Of a stretch of 53,014 bases of DNA, positions 35,694 to 43,604 are shown in pieces. Positions within the stretch are counted from its first letter, which is position 1; the number at the start of each line of letters is the position of its first letter. The notes beneath the pieces are model-generated. The model had not been told where the DNA came from, did not search any database, and was given only the letters and a program-made list of their open reading frames with translations. The position numbers were made by a program, and so were the translations under genes. The DNA comes from an uncultured Eubacteriales bacterium (GTDB taxonomy: Bacteria > Bacillota > Clostridia > Lachnospirales > Lachnospiraceae), in assembly GCA_949294665.1 (NCBI GenBank), contig CASFID010000068.1:1-53014 (forward strand), given 5' to 3'.

Positions 35694-36828
35694 GTACAGC
35701 CTCTCCTCTACAGTATGTCTGGATTACCTTATAATCCCGGTCAAGCACTACGAGATCCGCATCAAGTCCGACTTTGATCGAGCCTTTTCTGTCCTCTATG
35801 CGCAGACATGCCGCCGGGTTCTTTGTGCATGCATTGATTGCCGTGTCTACCGGCACAAGCGCTTCTTCGATCAGGATCCGCAGCCCCTCATTGATGCGCA
35901 GAGTGGAGCCTGCCAGTCCTTTCGATGATGTCAGATGTGCGCTTCCATCCTCATAGATCTCGATCTCATTGCCCCCGAAGATAAATTTCGATCCCGCCGG
36001 GGAGCCCTTTGCCATCAGCGCATCACTGACCATCATACCGTAATGGGGGCCTTTCTCCTCGAAGAAATTGTGGAGAGCCGCATACGTCGAATGATTGCCG
36101 TCGCATATGATCTCTCCGTACATGCTTTTTATGCGGTATGCCGCTCCTACCAGACCGTTCGCCCTGTGATTGAAAGGTGTCATGCCGTTATATACATGCG
36201 TCATAGATCTCGCCCCGTGAGCAAACGCCTGTATCGCCTGCCTGCTCGTTGCCGCAGAATGTCCGATGCTTACAACCACGCCGTGCTCGGCACAGTATTT
36301 TGTCAAGGCGAAATCATCGTCCTGCTCTGTCGCCATCGTGATATAGCGGATCAGTCCATCCGCCGCCTCCTGGTACTTTTTAAACTGCTCTACCGAAGGT
36401 TTTACGATATACTGTTCCGGCTGTGCACCTTTATATTTCATATCAAGGAACGGACCTTCAAAGTGAACGCCCAGGATCTCCGCACCAGTATACCCCTCCC
36501 GCACTACTTTTGCAACGTTTTTGAGCGCATTTGTGAGCACTTCTTCGCTTTGTGTGATCGTAGTCGGAAGCAGAGCCGTCACTCCTTCATTTACAATATT
36601 CGCCACCCAGTTACGAAGCCCTTCTTCCTCCGCGTCATTCGTGTCAAACCCGTACGCGCCATGGCAGTGTACATCAATAAAGCCCGGCAGAATACGCTCG
36701 TCTCCGTAATCTGCATCCGCCGGTTTCTCTCCGTAGTTATAGATATTAACGATTTTTCCATTCTCCACTTCGATCTGGGCTTCCAGAAACTGATCCGCAA
36801 GCCACACCTTTTTACTCTGAATGATCAT
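35686..36828 (-). CDS. nagA: N-acetylglucosamine-6-phosphate / N-acetylgalactosamine-6-phosphate deacetylase
   Basis: Amidohydrolase removing the acetyl group from a phosphorylated N-acetylhexosamine. The 380 residues include the metal-binding DVHCHGAYGFDT, the Glu in HFEGPF, the His ligands in SIGHSAA and in the signature THVYNGMTPFNHR, and the catalytic Asp in MVSDALMAKG. NagA and AgaA are not separable by motif. The neighbouring AgaS and tagatose-bisphosphate aldolase genes favour the GalNAc-6-P role. The gene has a strong ribosome binding site (AAGGAGGAG). Confidence 0.93.
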   Translation of the reverse strand: MIIQSKKVWLADQFLEAQIEVENGKIVNIYNYGEKPADADYGDERILPGFIDVHCHGAYGFDTNDAEEEGLRNWVANIVNEGVTALLPTTITQSEEVLTNALKNVAKVVREGYTGAEILGVHFEGPFLDMKYKGAQPEQYIVKPSVEQFKKYQEAADGLIRYITMATEQDDDFALTKYCAEHGVVVSIGHSAATSRQAIQAFAHGARSMTHVYNGMTPFNHRANGLVGAAYRIKSMYGEIICDGNHSTYAALHNFFEEKGPHYGMMVSDALMAKGSPAGSKFIFGGNEIEIYEDGSAHLTSSKGLAGSTLRINEGLRILIEEALVPVDTAINACTKNPAACLRIEDRKGSIKVGLDADLVVLDRDYKVIQTYCRGEAVHE

Positions 36829-36860
36829 AGCAGACTCCTCCTTGATTCTTCATCTTCTTT

Positions 36861-36889
36861 ATTATATAATTTAAAAAGTACAAACTCAA
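36861..36889 (-). promoter_or_regulatory. nagA promoter containing the shared motif
   Basis: On the minus strand: -35 TTGAGT (36884-36889), 17 bases, -10 TATAAT (36861-36866). The motif GTTTGTACTTTTT (complement at 36873-36885) fills most of the spacer, so a protein bound there would be expected to repress nagA, or to act on the divergent regulator gene. Confidence 0.65.
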
Positions 36890-36915
36890 ATATATCATCA
36901 GGGGGGGAAGATATT

Positions 36916-38091
36916 ATGATGGTCAAGACAAGCGACAAGAGCTTTGAACCCTACGGATCATTTTATGATGAACCGGTAGATGTACAAAAGTACGATCTGA
37001 TCAGTCGTGAGATCACTTCTGCGTCTAAAAAACTGGACCAGCTCTTTGTCCTGCCCTGCGAATCCTACATCGAATGCCCGCAGGGTACGGCGAGGATCCT
37101 TATCAGCGGCACTCCCGATGCAGGCGAACTTCGTACATTCCCCGTAAGACATTTTATAAAGCTTGCTCCCGGTGTTCGTTTCAACCTGATCCCGCTCTCC
37201 GTCCCCCTGACCTGGAGACTTATCACCCCCGGGAAAGAACCGGATATCCTTAAACTTTCCACTCCATATACTTATCAGCCGGTATCTGTGCCGTTTCATG
37301 TCCGCAGGATCGTCGACTGCTGGTTCACGCGGATGGACAAGGCGTACAGTGTCGTCAAGCCCGCCAGCAGATCCTATGAACTTCTCTACATCTATGAAGG
37401 CTCCATGGATATCAGTCTGTCCAGCGGCAGCTACTCCATGCATGCGCATGACCTCATCTTGTACCGGGCTGACGCCGTCTCTGTCAACATCGGATCATCC
37501 TGCTCATACCTGACTGTGATATTCGATGTGAACCAGAGGAAAACCCTTCACATCCTGAACCACTTATTCCACTGTACGAGTGAGATGCAGCAGATCCTCT
37601 GGAAGGTCCTGATCGAGAGCTTTGAACATTCCTACTATACGGGAACGCTCCTCGTGTGCTATCTCCAGGAGACGCTTCTTCTGCTCCTGCAGTTCTACGA
37701 GACCGTCAGCCATCAGACTCTGCTCTCCGACAGTCAGTCGTCAAGGAACGATCTGCTCTCCGAGATCCTCACCTATATGAATGCCCGGATCGCAGAGCCT
37801 GTTACGATCGAGGAGATCTGCCATGAGTTCTTTATCTCACGTTCCTCACTCCAGGCTTTGTTCAAGACTCACCTGAACACATCGCCTAAGAACTATCTTC
37901 TGAACATCAAGCTTCAGAAGAGTAAGGAACTGATCCGCGAAAATCAGTACACGATCAGCGAGATCGCCTATATGCTCGGATTCAGCTCCATCCATTACTT
38001 CTCACGTCTCTTTAAGAAATATTTTAACATAACGCCCAGCGCTTATATCAAAAAAATATCTGAAAATCAGAACATACCGCAGAACGAATAG
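36916..38091 (+). CDS. AraC-family transcriptional regulator
   Basis: A 391-residue regulator. The N-terminal half is a probable cupin-like sugar-sensing domain (YELLYIYEGSMDISL, then MHAHDLILYRAD). The C-terminal 100 residues are a typical AraC double helix-turn-helix (TIEEICHEFFISRSSLQALFK and ISEIAYMLGFSSIHYFSRLF). The frame is open far upstream, but I chose the ATG at 36916 because a G-rich ribosome binding site (GGGGGGGAAG) precedes it and upstream codons are antisense to nagA. Its position between nagA and the PTS genes suggests it controls this sugar locus. Confidence 0.9.
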   Translation: MMVKTSDKSFEPYGSFYDEPVDVQKYDLISREITSASKKLDQLFVLPCESYIECPQGTARILISGTPDAGELRTFPVRHFIKLAPGVRFNLIPLSVPLTWRLITPGKEPDILKLSTPYTYQPVSVPFHVRRIVDCWFTRMDKAYSVVKPASRSYELLYIYEGSMDISLSSGSYSMHAHDLILYRADAVSVNIGSSCSYLTVIFDVNQRKTLHILNHLFHCTSEMQQILWKVLIESFEHSYYTGTLLVCYLQETLLLLLQFYETVSHQTLLSDSQSSRNDLLSEILTYMNARIAEPVTIEEICHEFFISRSSLQALFKTHLNTSPKNYLLNIKLQKSKELIRENQYTISEIAYMLGFSSIHYFSRLFKKYFNITPSAYIKKISENQNIPQNE

Positions 38092-38096
38092 CTGTA

Positions 38097-38378
38097 TCAG
38101 TCCGACACGATCTCCTGGATGCTGTAGCGTGAAATCTGGATCACAGTGCCTTTGCTGATCTCCACGTCGATGACGTCGTTTTTGACTTTCACGATCTTGC
38201 CGTATATACCACCGCCAAACATGATCCGTGCGCCGACACGAATCCCTTCCTGAAGCTTTCTCATCGTCTCGCGGTTCTTCTTCATATTCCGCGCGGAGAT
38301 AAATGACAGTACGATCGCAAAAATGCCGATCAGCACTCCTACCGTCACACAGGTCCAGATAATGACTTCTAAATTCAT
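38097..38378 (-). CDS. yajC: YajC-family membrane protein (PTS-operon paralogue)
   Basis: A 93-residue protein with one N-terminal transmembrane helix (IIWTCVTVGVLIGIFAIVL) and a short cytoplasmic domain with the YajC-type segment LQEGIRVGARIMFGGGIYGKIVKV. YajC is normally an accessory of SecDF, but paralogues are known at the end of mannose-family PTS operons for amino sugars and glycosaminoglycan disaccharides. That is the context here. I chose the ATG at 38378 with AAGGAGG upstream; the longer frame adds 15 polar residues before the helix. It converges on the AraC-type gene with five bases between the stops. Confidence 0.82.
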   Translation of the reverse strand: MNLEVIIWTCVTVGVLIGIFAIVLSFISARNMKKNRETMRKLQEGIRVGARIMFGGGIYGKIVKVKNDVIDVEISKGTVIQISRYSIQEIVSD

Positions 38379-38448
38379 ACTTGCATGTGCCTCCTTATCA
38401 GAACATGGTCTGCCGGAAGGCAAACCATGTTCTTCTTTTCTGTCGTTC

Positions 38449-39630
38449 TTACTTTCTTGTGTATGGATACAGAGTCACACCTTTTACAACTCTGTTTACT
38501 TCGCCTGTCGGGCACGGGTTGTCCGGTGTAAGGGACATAGAAAGAGACTTCAGCACGGCCAGCGTCTGAGCGAATAAAATATAATCCAGTCCGAGCTGCA
38601 CATTTTCATGCATCTCCGGCAGATCATATGTGACCGAATAGTCGACCAGGGAGGCTATCTCATCATCCATGGCCCTCATCACCGCAACGATCCTGTTGCC
38701 CTTGCGCTGCCCGCTCATCTCTTTGATAAGGTCTCTCTCATACTGTCTTGTGTAGGGATCATCACTGAGATACACAACTGTGAGCGTCGTGTCGTCTACG
38801 ATAGATTTCGGTCCGTGGCGGAAGCCCATCGGCGTATCATACATGGTCACGACTTTTCCTGCTGTCAGCTCAAGCATTTTAAGCGCCGATTCCTGAGACG
38901 TTCCTTTCAGAGTGTTGCTTCCCAGATAGACGATCCGTCTGAAATCATATTCGTCTACGATCTTCTGGGCGATCCCGTATCTGTTGTCGAGGAAATCCTG
39001 TGCTGCTGCCGTGATCTCTTTCACTTCACCAAGCACTTTATCCAGTTCTCCGAGATGGAAGCAGAGATACGTCGCCAGATACATATTCGTGTAGCTGGAA
39101 GTCATGGCGAAACTCTGATCGTGCGTCTCGTCTGTCAGATTGATCGCATAGCAGTTCTCCGTTGTGTCTGCACGTTTCGACAGCGCGCCGTTTTTGTTGC
39201 ATGTGACAAACAGATGATAAACATTGTCGCATACGCTCTCAGCCGCGTCGATCGCACCTACGGACTCCGGTGAATTACCGGAACGCCCGAAACTGATAAG
39301 AAGCGTCGGCTTCGTGCGGGAGAGATAAGCCTCGGGAGTCGCTACGATATCCGTCGTCCCGTATGATTTTGCCTTGTGGTCGAGAAGTCCTGCAAGATGA
39401 GGAAACAGCGCGTTTCCTACGAATTCGCTCGTTCCTGCTCCTGTCAGGATGACGTCGTAATCATCACATTTGATCACCTGATCAATAAACTTCTGGATCT
39501 CATCCTTATGCTCCGAAATCTGCCTGCATGTCTTCTCCCATGTCGCAGGCTGCTGATAGATTTCTGTCAGTGTAAATGTTGATAATGTTTCCTGCATTTT
39601 TTCCTGTGTAATGCCAAATATCTCACTCAT
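38449..39630 (-). CDS. agaS: AgaS-type SIS-domain aldose-ketose isomerase / deaminase
   Basis: A 393-residue protein with two SIS domains. AgaS family members convert galactosamine-6-phosphate to tagatose-6-phosphate plus ammonia. Visible motifs are LTGAGTSEFVG and LISFGRSGNSPESVGA in the first SIS domain, and YLGSNTLKGTSQESALKMLELTAGKV with GFRHGPKSIVDD in the second. The start MSEIFGI is supported by GGGGAAG upstream; the longer frame begins in the spacer. It lies in the PTS operon between IIA and yajC. Confidence 0.92.
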   Translation of the reverse strand: MSEIFGITQEKMQETLSTFTLTEIYQQPATWEKTCRQISEHKDEIQKFIDQVIKCDDYDVILTGAGTSEFVGNALFPHLAGLLDHKAKSYGTTDIVATPEAYLSRTKPTLLISFGRSGNSPESVGAIDAAESVCDNVYHLFVTCNKNGALSKRADTTENCYAINLTDETHDQSFAMTSSYTNMYLATYLCFHLGELDKVLGEVKEITAAAQDFLDNRYGIAQKIVDEYDFRRIVYLGSNTLKGTSQESALKMLELTAGKVVTMYDTPMGFRHGPKSIVDDTTLTVVYLSDDPYTRQYERDLIKEMSGQRKGNRIVAVMRAMDDEIASLVDYSVTYDLPEMHENVQLGLDYILFAQTLAVLKSLSMSLTPDNPCPTGEVNRVVKGVTLYPYTRK

Positions 39631-39713
39631 TTTTTCTTCCCCTTCCCCTGCCTTTCCACAGCAGGTCATGCAGTCCGGTATCACCGGCCGCTGTTTATAC
39701 CATGCAGGCGCGC

Positions 39714-40142
39714 TCAGATCCCGTCCTCAGACTCTTCCTGTACTACCTGCTTGAATTCGTATTTGATCACCTGTTCTTTGCCCGTCTCGATAAGAGAATC
39801 CACCAGTTCATCCAGATCGTCCATGAACTTGCGGGACATCACGACCTCGACGAGCATCGGAAGATTCGTCCCTGCGATCACTCTTATATCTTTTCTTTCC
39901 CGTCCGAGCTGCGCCGACACATTGAACGGCGTTCCGCCCATAAGATCCGTGAAGATGATGACGCCTTCACAGTCTTTGAGCTCATCCAGCGCTTTCGAGA
40001 GTTCGCGTGTCAGATCCTCCGTGCTGTATGTCGGCAGGAAATCTACGCCGCGATATGCTTCCTGCTCGCCTGCGATCAGGTTCACAGAGCTTGTGATGCC
40101 CGAACCGAAATTAGCATGTCCTGTAACTATTAATCCAATCAT
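39714..40142 (-). CDS. PTS mannose-family IIA component
   Basis: Cytoplasmic phosphocarrier of 142 residues. It accepts phosphate from HPr on the His in GLIVTGHANFGSG (residue 9). FTDLMGGTPFN, conserved in ManX/AgaF-type IIA domains, is present. It is a free-standing IIA rather than a IIAB fusion. The gene lies in the same operon as the IIB, IIC and IID genes but is separated from them by the unrecognised 216-residue gene. Confidence 0.93.
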   Translation of the reverse strand: MIGLIVTGHANFGSGITSSVNLIAGEQEAYRGVDFLPTYSTEDLTRELSKALDELKDCEGVIIFTDLMGGTPFNVSAQLGRERKDIRVIAGTNLPMLVEVVMSRKFMDDLDELVDSLIETGKEQVIKYEFKQVVQEESEDGI

Positions 40143-40200
40143 AATACCTCTCCTGTTCTTCGTTTACCGCCTGCTATGTGCAGAGCATGTCTCTTGATCT

Positions 40201-40851
40201 TCACACATCTGCTTCATTCAGATATTTTTCAACAACAGGCATATAAACTGCCTTTGGATGAAAACAGGATTTCGCACTCTGCATATATGTAAGTGCATTT
40301 TCATCATCCCCCAGGGAGGAATACTGTTTTGCAACCATATACAGTATTACGCCCAGCGCAAAGCCATAATATTTTTTAGAATTAATGTCTTCGATCATTT
40401 TATCGATCAGGTCGCTCCGGCCATCCATCATCACAGCATACGACTCTTCATTGTAGCGGATGAATTTTTCATCGCCTGTCTTTTTGATCTCCTCAAGGAT
40501 CATATCCGCGTATTTCCTGTTCTTTTTAATGAGAAAGGTGTGGAAATAGGTCTCGAGGAAACTCTTCTTATCCGCCGGATCTGCATATCTGGCGCAGAGC
40601 ATGTGGCGCAGCATCTCTTCAAACCTGTCCTCTTCATGAGTGATGTAGTATGCCCTCATCTTGTACAGATCGCACACATAATCCCCCAGAATCCTGCGCG
40701 AAATCTTCATATCTGCCACTTTTTCCACCAGTTCGCTGTCTTTCCTGCGAAGCCCGTCATTCATGCTGCGGAGCTGGATATTTTTTATCCCCTGGAAGAT
40801 AAGATATCCGACTGCAGCTATCACTACGATAATAATAGTTGTCGTACTCAA
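40201..40851 (-). CDS. Unrecognised membrane-anchored, helical-repeat-like protein in the PTS operon
   Basis: A 216-residue protein. It starts with TTG (AGGTGG upstream), followed immediately by a transmembrane helix (TIIIVVIAAVGYLIFQGI) and a short coiled-coil-like segment. The rest looks like paired helices reminiscent of TPR or similar repeats (FEEMLRHMLCARYADPADK, then VAKQYSSLGDDENALTYMQSAKS). I do not recognise a named family. Position between IID and IIA suggests a scaffold or regulatory role at the membrane, but there is no direct evidence. Confidence 0.72.
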   Translation of the reverse strand: MSTTTIIIVVIAAVGYLIFQGIKNIQLRSMNDGLRRKDSELVEKVADMKISRRILGDYVCDLYKMRAYYITHEEDRFEEMLRHMLCARYADPADKKSFLETYFHTFLIKKNRKYADMILEEIKKTGDEKFIRYNEESYAVMMDGRSDLIDKMIEDINSKKYYGFALGVILYMVAKQYSSLGDDENALTYMQSAKSCFHPKAVYMPVVEKYLNEADV

Positions 40852-40882
40852 AAAGCCACCTGATTTCTTTCCGTAATAATAT

Positions 40883-40909
40883 GAGGGGGGGATCAGAATC
40901 CCTCCCCTC
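40883..40909 (-). other. Intercistronic hairpin after the IID gene
   Basis: GAGGGGGGGAT and ATCCCTCCCCTC (40883-40909) form a GC-rich stem with a four-base loop. The T tract is on the plus strand, where no gene precedes it, so for the minus-strand operon it is more likely an mRNA-stabilising or processing structure than a terminator. Confidence 0.55.
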
Positions 40910-40991
40910 GTTTTTCTGAGGCACGTAAGCCCCCTCTTACTCTTTTTGAAAAGACCTGTACAGCAGTCTTTCCTTCTGTGTCCGATAAGAC

Positions 40992-41993
40992 TTATTCAGG
41001 CATATTTACTTCAACGCCTGTATCCTGCAGATCATTGACTATGGATTCCAGAGCGTCCCAAACTTCCTGTCCTGTCTTTTCAGCCGGAGCCGGAGCCGGA
41101 TACTCATACCACTCTACAAGCGGTGTATATCCGCCCGGAATAGTATTTCCGTCTGCATCCATTGCCTGTGAGTTACCTGTCCAGATACCGAACGCACATC
41201 CTACGATACCTACTACAAGGATAAGGATGATACATCTTACCGGTGTCCAGCCCTTCTTGATCAGAGCGTAGATTCCGAGTGTGATCAGCAGCGGGATCAG
41301 CTTAGGCAGTACGCCGTCCAGCAGTTCCTGGATGTTGATCTGTGTGTCGCCTACGATCATACGCACTGTTGTAGAGCCGTAGTTTGCGATCAGACCGCCT
41401 ACCACAAAGATACCAAGGATACTTGCCGCACGTGTGAACTCTTTCGCGTTTGACGTCAGCAGAGTAACCGCTTTTGTTCCAAGTCCGTAAGACCAGTACA
41501 TAAGTCCGAATCGAACAACGAACTGAACTACGTTGAAGATGATCAGGAACAGGATCGCACCGATGATCTGGCCTTCCATAGCCATGTTAGCGGTAAGACC
41601 TGCCGTGATCGGAACAAGTGTCAGCCAGAACAGCGCATCACCGATACCGCCGAGAGGACCTGCCGCAGAAATACGTACGGAACGGATCGTCTTCGTATCA
41701 GCTTTGTTCTGCTCCAGTGAGAGAACGATACCCATTACAAATGTTACGAGGAACGGGTGTGTGTTCAGGAAATCCAGGTTGTGAGCCATGGAAGCTTTCA
41801 GGTCTTCTTTGTTCGTATGTATCTTCTGAAGACCGGGAAGCATGGACCAGAGCCATCCACAAGCCTGCATTCTCTCATAGTTGAAAGATGCCTGTAAGAA
41901 ACAGGACAGCCAAACCATTTTGTTTAACGTCTTATTATCCAGCTTCGGAGCCGGAGTCAGATCCTGATATCTATCCGGAATATTATATGCCAT
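40992..41993 (-). CDS. PTS mannose/fructose/sorbose-family IID component
   Basis: Membrane subunit that together with IIC forms the sugar channel. The 333 residues contain the IID-typical N-terminal MVWLSCFLQASFNYERMQ, the GPLGGIGDALFW motif and several hydrophobic segments. The C-terminal 60 residues after the last transmembrane helix (from about WTGNSQAMD) are an unusual acidic/proline-rich tail containing PAPAPAEK. The ATG at 41993 has AGGAGG upstream and overlaps the IIC gene by 11 bases. Confidence 0.93.
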   Translation of the reverse strand: MAYNIPDRYQDLTPAPKLDNKTLNKMVWLSCFLQASFNYERMQACGWLWSMLPGLQKIHTNKEDLKASMAHNLDFLNTHPFLVTFVMGIVLSLEQNKADTKTIRSVRISAAGPLGGIGDALFWLTLVPITAGLTANMAMEGQIIGAILFLIIFNVVQFVVRFGLMYWSYGLGTKAVTLLTSNAKEFTRAASILGIFVVGGLIANYGSTTVRMIVGDTQINIQELLDGVLPKLIPLLITLGIYALIKKGWTPVRCIILILVVGIVGCAFGIWTGNSQAMDADGNTIPGGYTPLVEWYEYPAPAPAEKTGQEVWDALESIVNDLQDTGVEVNMPE

Positions 41994-42813
41994 CCTCGTC
42001 ACCTCCTACATAGCCGGCACCTGCGCCTGCATTCTGTTTGATCTTCGTCTGTGTCGTGAAGTCGTAGATCGCTATAGCAGCGCCTACAAATGCACAGAGG
42101 ATCAGAGTTGCCCCGGATGTGGCCTCATTCGCACTGCACAGCAGTGACATTGCGAATCCAGCCAGAAGGAATCCCCACATCTCTCCGGACATCATAACCT
42201 TCATAAGAATTGCAAATCCAACGAACTTCATTGCTCCGCCGGCTGCATCCAGACCTGCCATTACCCATGAGAACTGGTAAGAGAAGTCCTGAAGCGCATT
42301 ACCAAGAGCGGAACCGCCGTACAGACCTGCTACTGCGAGGACACCGAACAGACATCCGAGTACTCCCATCTCGAGGAAGTTGATATTACGGATGCCTTTT
42401 ACATCTGCGTTCTCCGCGCACTTGTCAGCTCTGGCCATCATACCTGACATAAATGTAAATGTCAGAGTAACTGCGTACTGTCCGAATACTGCGAACGGAA
42501 TAGCGAGACCAAGCGCTGCGCCGACGCCCTCTGCGGTTGCCTCCATATTAAGTGATACCGCGAAGATCGTCGCCATGATACCTCCGAGGATAGCGTTTGG
42601 CGGCTGAGCGCCACCGATCGGCATACTTCCGATCTGGATGAGCTGATATGCACCACCAACTACAATACCAAGCTCAAAGTTACCAAGGATTGCGCCGATG
42701 ATCGGGCAGGTAACGATAGGCTGGTACAGAGACTCTAAAAAGCTGAACTGGTCGATACCCATGATAAAGGCTACCACAAAGACCAGAATTGCCTGGATAA
42801 TTGATATCTCCAT
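41983..42813 (-). CDS. PTS mannose/fructose/sorbose-family IIC component
   Basis: Sugar-translocating membrane subunit of 276 residues, with seven or more hydrophobic segments. The family motifs include FIMGIDQFSFLESLYQPIV, GQYAV, and the GGAYQLIQIGSMPIGGAQPPN loop, which resembles AgaW/SorA/ManY proteins. It lies 66 bases after IIB and overlaps IID. The C-terminus is hydrophilic (KIKQNAGAGAGYVGGDEDG). Confidence 0.93.
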   Translation of the reverse strand: MEISIIQAILVFVVAFIMGIDQFSFLESLYQPIVTCPIIGAILGNFELGIVVGGAYQLIQIGSMPIGGAQPPNAILGGIMATIFAVSLNMEATAEGVGAALGLAIPFAVFGQYAVTLTFTFMSGMMARADKCAENADVKGIRNINFLEMGVLGCLFGVLAVAGLYGGSALGNALQDFSYQFSWVMAGLDAAGGAMKFVGFAILMKVMMSGEMWGFLLAGFAMSLLCSANEATSGATLILCAFVGAAIAIYDFTTQTKIKQNAGAGAGYVGGDEDGI

Positions 42814-42879
42814 GTCTACTCCTTTCCTGTTAACTAATAAAACCCTTTAGCTAATAAAACTTTTTTTGATCGCTTTGGA

Positions 42880-43356
42880 TCATTTGAACAATTTGTCGAT
42901 GCTTTCGGTCGGCGTGTCAGGAACACGTTTGATCTCGAGTTCCACGCCCAGGTCCTGCAGCTTTTTAAAAGCTGCCACATCGTCATCGTCCACTGCAACC
43001 GAAGTTGCGACCTGACGTTTTCCATCAGCCATGTGCATATTGCCGATATTTACTTTCTTGATCGGCACTCCGCCTTCTACCAGCTTGAGCACATCCTGTG
43101 GTGTTTCGCAGATAATTGCAATATGCTGATTCGCAGAAGCTTTGTGGATGATATTGATCGTCTTTTCCAGAGTGAAGAATCTTGTCTGTGCATATGACGG
43201 CGCAGCCATGTTCATCAGACCCTGGCGGAACTCATCCCCGGCAACTTCATCGTTTGCGACAAGCAGAAGATTTGCTCCCACTACGCCGCACCACTGCGTT
43301 GCAACCTGACCGTGGATCAGCCTATTGTCGATTCTCGTCAGCCGAATATCTGGCAT
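42880..43356 (-). CDS. PTS mannose-family IIB component
   Basis: Cytoplasmic phosphotransfer subunit of 158 residues. The phospho-accepting His is in DNRLIHGQVATQW near residue 15, and the fold-typical LLVANDEVA and VNIGNMHM segments are present. It passes phosphate from IIA to the incoming sugar. The start ATG at 43356 has a G-rich site upstream; a GTG two codons earlier is an alternative. It is the first PTS gene after the putative AraC-controlled promoter. Confidence 0.94.
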   Translation of the reverse strand: MPDIRLTRIDNRLIHGQVATQWCGVVGANLLLVANDEVAGDEFRQGLMNMAAPSYAQTRFFTLEKTINIIHKASANQHIAIICETPQDVLKLVEGGVPIKKVNIGNMHMADGKRQVATSVAVDDDDVAAFKKLQDLGVELEIKRVPDTPTESIDKLFK

Positions 43357-43478
43357 GCTCACATCCCCCTTTCTTTAGATTTTTAGCATTCAGCGGACAG
43401 TTAAAAGCCCTGCTCCTCATGCTGTTCAACAAACCTTTTCCCGCTGGATGCGAGAAGTAAAATCTGCTTACATGCACT

Positions 43479-43536
43479 ATTATAACAGACTTTGAACCTA
43501 TTAGTTTGCACTTTTTATGCATCGCTTTGCATTTTT
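43479..43536 (-). promoter_or_regulatory. PTS operon promoter with tandem activator half-sites
   Basis: On the minus strand there is a perfect -10 TATAAT (43479-43484) but a poor -35 (AAACTA, 43502-43507). Two direct repeats, GTTTGCACTTTTT (43504-43516) and CTTTGCATTTTT (43525-43536), are about 20 bases apart, the nearer one overlapping the -35. This is the arrangement expected of an AraC-family class II activator site. The remainder of the 43363-43604 spacer shows no gene. Confidence 0.65.
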
Positions 43537-43604
43537 GATTATATAATTTTAATAAAAAAGTTATTCTTTTTTTATATCTTTCTTGCAAAACTAACAATAC
43601 AGGT

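Noticed and set aside
35935-36915. Long plus-strand open frame continuous with the AraC-type regulator (total 718 codons)
   Set aside because: The first 327 codons are exactly antisense to nagA and show no domain; the regulator has a good start at 36916 with a G-rich ribosome binding site.
43519-43532. TGCATCGCTTTGCA as a possible CcpA cre site before the PTS genes
   Set aside because: The central CG is shifted by one base relative to the cre consensus and the flanks do not fit; the tandem GTTTGCAYTTTTT repeats explain the sequence better.
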